From NCBI GenBank assembly GCA_016936695.1, contig JAFGXK010000287.1, positions 1 to 9,601 on the forward strand: 9,601 bases of DNA, given 5' to 3'. A model generated the notes under the pieces. That model made no database searches. It saw nothing but the letters and a program-made list of their open reading frames with translations, and was not told the DNA's origin. The DNA is from Bacteroidales bacterium. Lineage in GTDB: Bacteria; Bacteroidota; Bacteroidia; Bacteroidales; VadinHA17. Position numbers and translations under genes: made by a program. The number at the start of each line of letters is the position of its first letter. Within the stretch, counting starts at the first letter, position 1. Below, piece after piece: positions 5,502 through 9,601 of this stretch.

Positions 5502-6493
5502 TGTTGTTCAATAAGGTATCGTTCCGCGTCAATGGCTGCCATACATCCTGAACCAGCTGCCGTTATCGCCTGACGGTAAACAGGATCCTGAATATCACCT
5601 GCAGCAAAGACACCAGGTACTTTCGTCTTCGATGTCCCGGGAATGGTCCTTATATAACCGTTTTCGTTGGTTTCGACAAAATCCCTGAATACATCAGAAT
5701 TCGGGGTGTGTCCGATTGCAAGGAAGAAACCATCGATCTTAACCCTGATTTTCTGCTCATCAGGGGTTCCCTTCTTCTTTACAAGCACCACGCCTTCAAC
5801 CCCGTTTTCCCCATACAGGTCTATCGCCTGGTGTTCCCAGAGAATCTCGATATTGGGGGTTTTAAGAACTCTTTCCTGCATTGCCTTTGAGGCTCTGAGC
5901 ACGTTCCTCCTGACAATAAGGTAAACCTTGTTGCAAAGACCGGCAAGATAGGTTGCTTCTTCGGCTGCAGTATCTCCTCCACCAACAACTGCGACATCCT
6001 TCCCCTTGTAAAAGAATCCGTCGCAGGTGGCACAGGCCGACACTCCCATTCCTGCATAGCGGGTCTCAGCCTCAAGCCCCAGGTATTTTGCAGTGGCCCC
6101 TGTAGCTATTATAACCGTATCGGCTTCAACGACCTTACCATCATCAAATGTCACCCTGTGGATTTTGCCTGAAAAATCTGCCTTCACTGCAATGCCAAAA
6201 CGAATATCGGTACCGAATCGCTCGGCCTGCTTTTTAAAATGCTCCATTAATTCAGGTCCGGTCACACCATCAGGAAACCCGGGATAGTTGTCAACCTCGG
6301 TGGTAGTGGTCAACTGGCCTCCCATCTGAAGGCCGGTATAAATAACTGGACTGAGGTTTGCCCGTGCGGCATATATTGCTGCAGTATAACCTGCAGGACC
6401 GGAACCTACTATCAGACATTTCACCTTTTCGGTTACGGTTCCTTCAGTCTGCTGACTGTCATTTGAAAGATCAAGGGGTTTGAACACATCCAT
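5498..6493 (-). CDS. trxB: Thioredoxin-disulfide reductase
   Basis: A 331-residue flavoprotein that reduces thioredoxin with NADPH in the cytosol. Motifs in order are GSGPAG (FAD-binding, 30-35), MGGQLTTTTEVDNYPGF (57-73), the redox pair CATC (154-157), GGGDTA (NADPH-binding, 171-176), VRR (195-197, consistent with NADPH preference) and AAGD (297-300). All key residues are present. The start is ATG 6491-6493. An in-frame TTG 33 nt upstream lies inside the predicted -7 box, so it cannot be the start if that promoter is used. Even from the ATG there are about 24 residues before VKCLIVGSGPAG, longer than usual and with no other Met to start from. The SRPBCC gene follows with a 4-nt overlap. Confidence 0.96.
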   Translation of the reverse strand: MDVFKPLDLSNDSQQTEGTVTEKVKCLIVGSGPAGYTAAIYAARANLSPVIYTGLQMGGQLTTTTEVDNYPGFPDGVTGPELMEHFKKQAERFGTDIRFGIAVKADFSGKIHRVTFDDGKVVEADTVIIATGATAKYLGLEAETRYAGMGVSACATCDGFFYKGKDVAVVGGGDTAAEEATYLAGLCNKVYLIVRRNVLRASKAMQERVLKTPNIEILWEHQAIDLYGENGVEGVVLVKKKGTPDEQKIRVKIDGFFLAIGHTPNSDVFRDFVETNENGYIRTIPGTSKTKVPGVFAAGDIQDPVYRQAITAAGSGCMAAIDAERYLIEQQ

Positions 6494-6523
6494 ATCTGTG
6501 TATATTATTATATTTTTCAGATG

Positions 6524-6531
6524 CAAACTTA
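6524..6531 (-). promoter_or_regulatory. Predicted -7 promoter box for trxB
   Basis: The minus strand reads TAAGTTTG, matching TAnnTTTG, 30 nt before the trxB ATG. No convincing -33 TTG is visible. No terminator hairpin is seen between the end of the DUF6599 gene (6571) and this box, so read-through is possible. Confidence 0.45.
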
Positions 6532-6570
6532 ATAAACTTTGATTGAAAATCCTTTAGGGGGCCGGCTGTC

Positions 6571-7374
6571 TCACCTGGTCTTTTCAAACAGGATATGATT
6601 ATCCGACAAAAATTCCGGCAGTTTTGAATCGTCTGCCGCTTCCTTGGTTCCCGTAACTTCTATCCCGTTGACCTCAATGAATTTCTTCATTGATTCCGAA
6701 TCGCCGAATTTCACTGAAATTGTATATTTCTCATCGCCCTTCAGGATAACCGAGGTATAATTCTGAATACCTTTGAAACTATCTTCTAGGTCAGGATCTC
6801 CGTTTACTATTCCCAGTCTCCCTTTTGCAAGAAAACAACTGGTCTTTATTGATTCCTCCGGAATTCCAGGCAGGTACTCCGGCAGATTGAGTTCGCCATC
6901 AGCAATCCTGGCTGCGAGAAGCCCTCCAATCTGTGCGGAAGCTGTGCTGTCGGCTACCGTTCCTGAAGAATTAATTATACTTATGTAATAAGGACCCTTG
7001 CAGATCTGAAGCTGATACCTGGTACGGCATGTAAAGGCGGCGTACGGAGGCATGTCGAGACATTTGAATTTTGATACCGAAAATATACCAAATGCCTCCT
7101 CAGGTCCCTTCATCCTGAAAATTTCGGTTTTATATTTCCCACCCATGAAAGTGATCTCCGTTATTGAAGCCAGGGAAAACCCGTATTCCAGATATAGTTC
7201 GGCCCCTCCGTTCATATATCCGAACAGAGAAGAACCGGTAAACACCCTCGGTGATGAAATAACTGCTCCGGGCATGTCTTCCGCCGTTATGGCCGGAAAA
7301 TCGTCAGGGAGCTGGGAATAAATCGCCATAGGCATACAAAACATCAGAAAAATCGCTGTAAACAGCCTGCACAT
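6571..7374 (-). CDS. Exported DUF6599-family protein of unknown function
   Basis: A 267-residue protein with a signal peptide (MCRLFTAIFLMFCMPMAIYS, cleavage likely after residue 20), so it is predicted to be exported. Recognisable family segments are LFGYMNGGAELYLEYGF (50-66) and the stretch KGPEEAFGIFSVSK (89-102), both typical of DUF6599. Later segments (SVILKGDEKYTISVKFGD) look like the second beta-rich repeat. Cysteines at 105, 117 and 125 could form disulfides. No catalytic motif is recognised and no function is assigned. It follows the DUF362 gene by 69 nt with no obvious promoter or hairpin between, so co-transcription is likely. Family assignment is from memory of the motif and is good but not certain. 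Confidence 0.72.
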   Translation of the reverse strand: MCRLFTAIFLMFCMPMAIYSQLPDDFPAITAEDMPGAVISSPRVFTGSSLFGYMNGGAELYLEYGFSLASITEITFMGGKYKTEIFRMKGPEEAFGIFSVSKFKCLDMPPYAAFTCRTRYQLQICKGPYYISIINSSGTVADSTASAQIGGLLAARIADGELNLPEYLPGIPEESIKTSCFLAKGRLGIVNGDPDLEDSFKGIQNYTSVILKGDEKYTISVKFGDSESMKKFIEVNGIEVTGTKEAADDSKLPEFLSDNHILFEKTR

Positions 7375-7443
7375 ATTATTAATGTATTTGATATTGTTAT
7401 GTTTAACAGTTAACCGAATCAGACAGGATAGTCTCCGGGGATC

Positions 7444-8610
7444 TCAACCAAGGTTGAAACTCCTGACATCAATACTGTCCTTTTCCGCAACTCCGAGTCC
7501 AAGTGAGGCTGCCATTTTCAGGAATGTAAGCGATTCCGGCGACGGAGCTTTCTGAAGTCCTTCAGCTATTCTTTTTTCTGCTATAATATCATAAGCGATC
7601 CTGTCCATTGCAACGGGGTCGGAGGAGACCAGCAAAGTATGGTAGTTGCAAATGAACTGGGGATTGGCTCCCGGACCGCCGTTAAAACAACCTCTCAGGC
7701 CATCGCTTATATTCAATACCACCTTATCGCGGATAGGAGAAAAGGCGCAAACTTCTGCACAGGTGTCATTCCAGAGTTTCTCATGAAGCCGGCCGGTATT
7801 GGAAACTGATCCGAAAGCAAGATTCTTCATTGCATTTGTAACAGATCCCCCGGCATTTTTGAGTATAGGTATATTGATGATCTTGTCAACTTCGCGGGTG
7901 ACAATTTTCGTAAAATACGAGAACTTGCCGCCATTAACCATGTAGGGCATCGTCTCCGAATCATATTCGCCTTCCACGTCGGCCCAGTAATACCATTCCT
8001 TATCGATGTTTGCTTCACCGTACAGCTTTCCGTTTTCGTCATAAAAAGATCCCTTTTCGTCCTGACACTCGGTTCCACGGAAGGTTATCCCGGGATAATT
8101 TTCCGGTGTAAAACCCACATCCTTCAGTTCCATTGCCCTGCGGTCCCATATAACGATGTCCTTCCTGTCAATACCGCTTTCTGTTAATTGTTTAACAACA
8201 CTTTGAACCACTGCATGGCTCGTCGACAGCAGCTTTCCGGCAACAGGATTCACCTTCAGTCCAATCTTTTCACCCGGTTTTACAAAGGTGCGCCAGGCAT
8301 TTTTCAGATTCTTCTCTCCTGTGAGTTCAAGCATTGATTTCTGAAGCATAACATAGGCGATCCCTTCAACGGGCACGTCATCAACAACCGACCTTGGATC
8401 CTTGACAATCACCACTTTTCCGGGGAATATTCCGGGCATTGATGTTTGCTTCCGGGGGGTCTTACTGGCATCAGCAATGTTTGTTGCTGGTTTTGCTTCA
8501 GTCTGGGTAAGTCCGGATGCCATTGATGAAACCGGTTTCAATGCAAGTACTGCACCCCCGGCTCCAAGGATGGTGAAGAACTTCCTGCGGTTTAATTTAA
8601 ATTTCTTCAT
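7444..8610 (-). CDS. Tat-exported DUF362-domain protein
   Basis: A 388-residue protein with a twin-arginine signal: NRRKFFTILG (residues 7-16), hydrophobic GAGGAVLAL, and a possible cleavage near SSMASG (28-33). Export in folded form suggests a cofactor or pre-assembly in the cytoplasm. DUF362 landmarks are KPGEKIGLKVN (111-121), IVIWDRR (152-158), NIPILKNAGGSVTNAMKNLAFG (246-267) and SSDPVAMDRIAYDII (329-343). Cysteines are at 182, 284, 288, 308 and 321; C284-x3-C288 is the only close pair, so there is no classical ferredoxin CxxCxxC cluster. ATG 8608-8610 is chosen over an in-frame TTG nine bases upstream because it gives a standard Tat n-region and ATG is the stronger codon. It lies between the phosphoesterase and DUF6599 genes on the same strand. 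The biochemical function of this family is not established. Confidence 0.82.
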   Translation of the reverse strand: MKKFKLNRRKFFTILGAGGAVLALKPVSSMASGLTQTEAKPATNIADASKTPRKQTSMPGIFPGKVVIVKDPRSVVDDVPVEGIAYVMLQKSMLELTGEKNLKNAWRTFVKPGEKIGLKVNPVAGKLLSTSHAVVQSVVKQLTESGIDRKDIVIWDRRAMELKDVGFTPENYPGITFRGTECQDEKGSFYDENGKLYGEANIDKEWYYWADVEGEYDSETMPYMVNGGKFSYFTKIVTREVDKIINIPILKNAGGSVTNAMKNLAFGSVSNTGRLHEKLWNDTCAEVCAFSPIRDKVVLNISDGLRGCFNGGPGANPQFICNYHTLLVSSDPVAMDRIAYDIIAEKRIAEGLQKAPSPESLTFLKMAASLGLGVAEKDSIDVRSFNLG

Positions 8611-8634
8611 AAAAGTCAAAATTCAATTTATCTG

Positions 8635-8642
8635 CAAATATA
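8635..8642 (-). promoter_or_regulatory. Predicted -7 promoter box for the DUF362 gene
   Basis: The minus strand reads TATATTTG, matching TAnnTTTG, 24 nt before the DUF362 ATG and just after the phosphoesterase stop codon. It suggests DUF362-DUF6599 can be transcribed independently. No -33 TTG is seen at normal spacing. Confidence 0.45.
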
Positions 8643-8656
8643 GAAATCATCACCAG

Positions 8657-9601
8657 TTATTTGTTTTCGATGAGTGTCTGTTCCTGATGACTTGCCCTGA
8701 AATCGTCTTCGTTGTCGATTTCGGGCGATTCGCTGAGTGATTCCCACCTGAAATCGAGGTCGTAGGGATCAAGGGCCTTCTGAGGGTCGAAGATCCTCTT
8801 ATCTACCATCACAAGTTCGTAAGGGCTAAGGTCAGGCTTATCGGCAAAAAAATCCTGCAAAAGAGTGGAAGTGGCATCGAACTGGTTCAGTGCAGGAATA
8901 TCACAAATGTTGTATATGGTTTTCAGGATAGCTCCGAAATTGGAATGTGAATGAGAAACATATCCCCTTTTTATCCATGGACTTATCATCATCAGGAGCG
9001 AACGATGGGCATCAATATGGTCACGGCCGTCCTGAGCGTCATCTTCAGTAACTATTATCAGCATTTCAGGCCACCACTTTGTATGACTTAATCTCTCAAC
9101 AACCCTTCCGAGAGCAAGATCGTTGTCAGCCATGTACGATTCCCTGAAAGGATATCCATCTTCAATCCTCTCTGATGAGCCATGATCGTTGGGAACGATC
9201 ATGGTGATAACAGCCGGAAATTCCTCCTTTCCCGAAAGCCATTTTTCTTCAAGCTCCTCCTCAAACATGTCAATCCGGAACTGGTCGGGAACACTGGTAT
9301 TGTAGGTTGCATATTTACGTGAGGTACGGTCATATAAAGGCTTGGGCATGGGGAACATAACCCCCATTTTTACTCCTGTGTATTTATGCCATTGCTGTTC
9401 ATCGGCACCTGAGAATTCGAATCCCTGTCCGAAGTTGAAAAAACTGATTCCATGCCTCGACAGGTGTTCCCACATGCCGCCGGCTTCATTATAATCCTCC
9501 GGATACACGGCTCCCGAGGAACCGGCCACGTATTTCCTTCCGGGGGCGGAGCTGAACAAATCTCTTGTGATGTTCATCGAGCTGTTTATCTCCACCCATT
9601 C
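8657..9601 (-). CDS. Phosphoesterase / alkaline-phosphatase-superfamily protein, C-terminal part, truncated by window edge
   Basis: Partial gene: 314 residues to the stop at 8657-8659, with the frame open through position 9601 (the first visible residues are EWVEINSS), so the GTG at 9593-9595 is not the true start. Family motifs are VITMIVPNDHGSS (about residue 131-143), MADNDLALGRVVERLSHTKWWPEMLIIVTEDDAQDG (about 157-192) and DHIDAHRSLLMMISPWIKRG (about 194-213). The Asp, Asn and His residues of PNDH, EDD and DHIDAHRS are the expected metal-binding and catalytic set of the phosphoesterase group (PF04185-like). This C-terminal half closely resembles proteins annotated as bifunctional YncE/alkaline-phosphatase family, in which a beta-propeller precedes the phosphoesterase domain; whether the propeller is present lies outside the window. 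The C-terminal tail (about 280-314) is rich in acidic residues. A perfect inverted repeat covers the PNDH codons. The substrate is unknown. Confidence 0.82.
   Translation of the reverse strand, partial: EWVEINSSMNITRDLFSSAPGRKYVAGSSGAVYPEDYNEAGGMWEHLSRHGISFFNFGQGFEFSGADEQQWHKYTGVKMGVMFPMPKPLYDRTSRKYATYNTSVPDQFRIDMFEEELEEKWLSGKEEFPAVITMIVPNDHGSSERIEDGYPFRESYMADNDLALGRVVERLSHTKWWPEMLIIVTEDDAQDGRDHIDAHRSLLMMISPWIKRGYVSHSHSNFGAILKTIYNICDIPALNQFDATSTLLQDFFADKPDLSPYELVMVDKRIFDPQKALDPYDLDFRWESLSESPEIDNEDDFRASHQEQTLIENK
9180..9204. repeat. Perfect 11-bp inverted repeat with 3-nt loop, inside the phosphoesterase gene
   Basis: CCATGATCGTT (9180-9190) and AACGATCATGG (9194-9204) are exact reverse complements around GGG. 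On the coding strand this covers the codons for Met-Ile-Val-Pro-Asn-Asp-His-Gly, the metal-binding motif. It would form a stable mRNA hairpin. It may be a by-product of codon choice for a conserved motif. Confidence 0.75.

Noticed and set aside
7375..7443. Separate promoter for the DUF6599 gene in the 69-nt gap
   Set aside because: No TAnnTTTG box on the minus strand; only an AT-rich stretch and a loose GTTAAC-type repeat.
1..9601. tRNA, rRNA, CRISPR, insertion sequence or prophage content
   Set aside because: No cloverleaf-like sequence, spaced repeats, transposase motif or terminal inverted repeats were recognised on either strand.

Overview
The window looks like ordinary chromosomal DNA of a member of the Bacteroidota, most likely Bacteroidales or a relative, with moderate GC. 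The gene order bamD - rpoZ - coaBC - porD is typical of that phylum. The likely promoters are TAnnTTTG boxes (the Bacteroidetes -7 element), Shine-Dalgarno sites are poor, and a type IX secretion gene is present. I see no phage, insertion sequence, CRISPR, tRNA or rRNA. No gap between genes exceeds 300 bases.

Layout. (1) Positions 1-2877, minus strand: a compact four-gene operon read right to left. It holds the outer-membrane assembly lipoprotein BamD, RNA polymerase omega, the bifunctional CoA-biosynthesis enzyme CoaBC, and the start of PorD (DUF4835), which runs off the left edge. coaBC is split into two frames at a run of ten A's. (2) 2878-3024: a divergent promoter region with a -7 box for each direction and an exact 10-bp direct repeat placed almost symmetrically between them. 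(3) 3025-4319, plus strand: a PLP-dependent alpha-oxoamine synthase (serine palmitoyltransferase/AONS/KBL group) closed by a strong intrinsic terminator. (4) 4442-5125, plus: a TorD-family chaperone with no molybdoenzyme in view. (5) 5115-6493, minus: thioredoxin reductase trxB, translationally coupled to a small AHSA1/SRPBCC protein whose 3' end overlaps the end of the chaperone gene. (6) 6571-9601, minus: a group of exported proteins of poorly known function. These are a 5'-truncated phosphoesterase/alkaline-phosphatase-like protein, a DUF362 protein with a twin-arginine signal, and a DUF6599 protein with an ordinary signal peptide.

How they fit together. Block 1 is housekeeping: envelope assembly, transcription, cofactor supply and secretion. 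Block 3 probably feeds sphingoid or sulfonolipid-type lipid synthesis, although its substrate cannot be read from sequence. Block 6 is the least understood part and the best candidate for an undescribed periplasmic function. The TorD-like chaperone and the Tat-dependent DUF362 protein lie 2.3 kb apart, which raises but does not establish a link.

The strongest anomalies are the coaBC frameshift at A10, two perfect inverted repeats inside coding sequence (bamD and the phosphoesterase gene), the repeat pair in the divergent promoter, and non-canonical residues in the CoaC active-site motifs. I did not find a clear novel multi-gene system.
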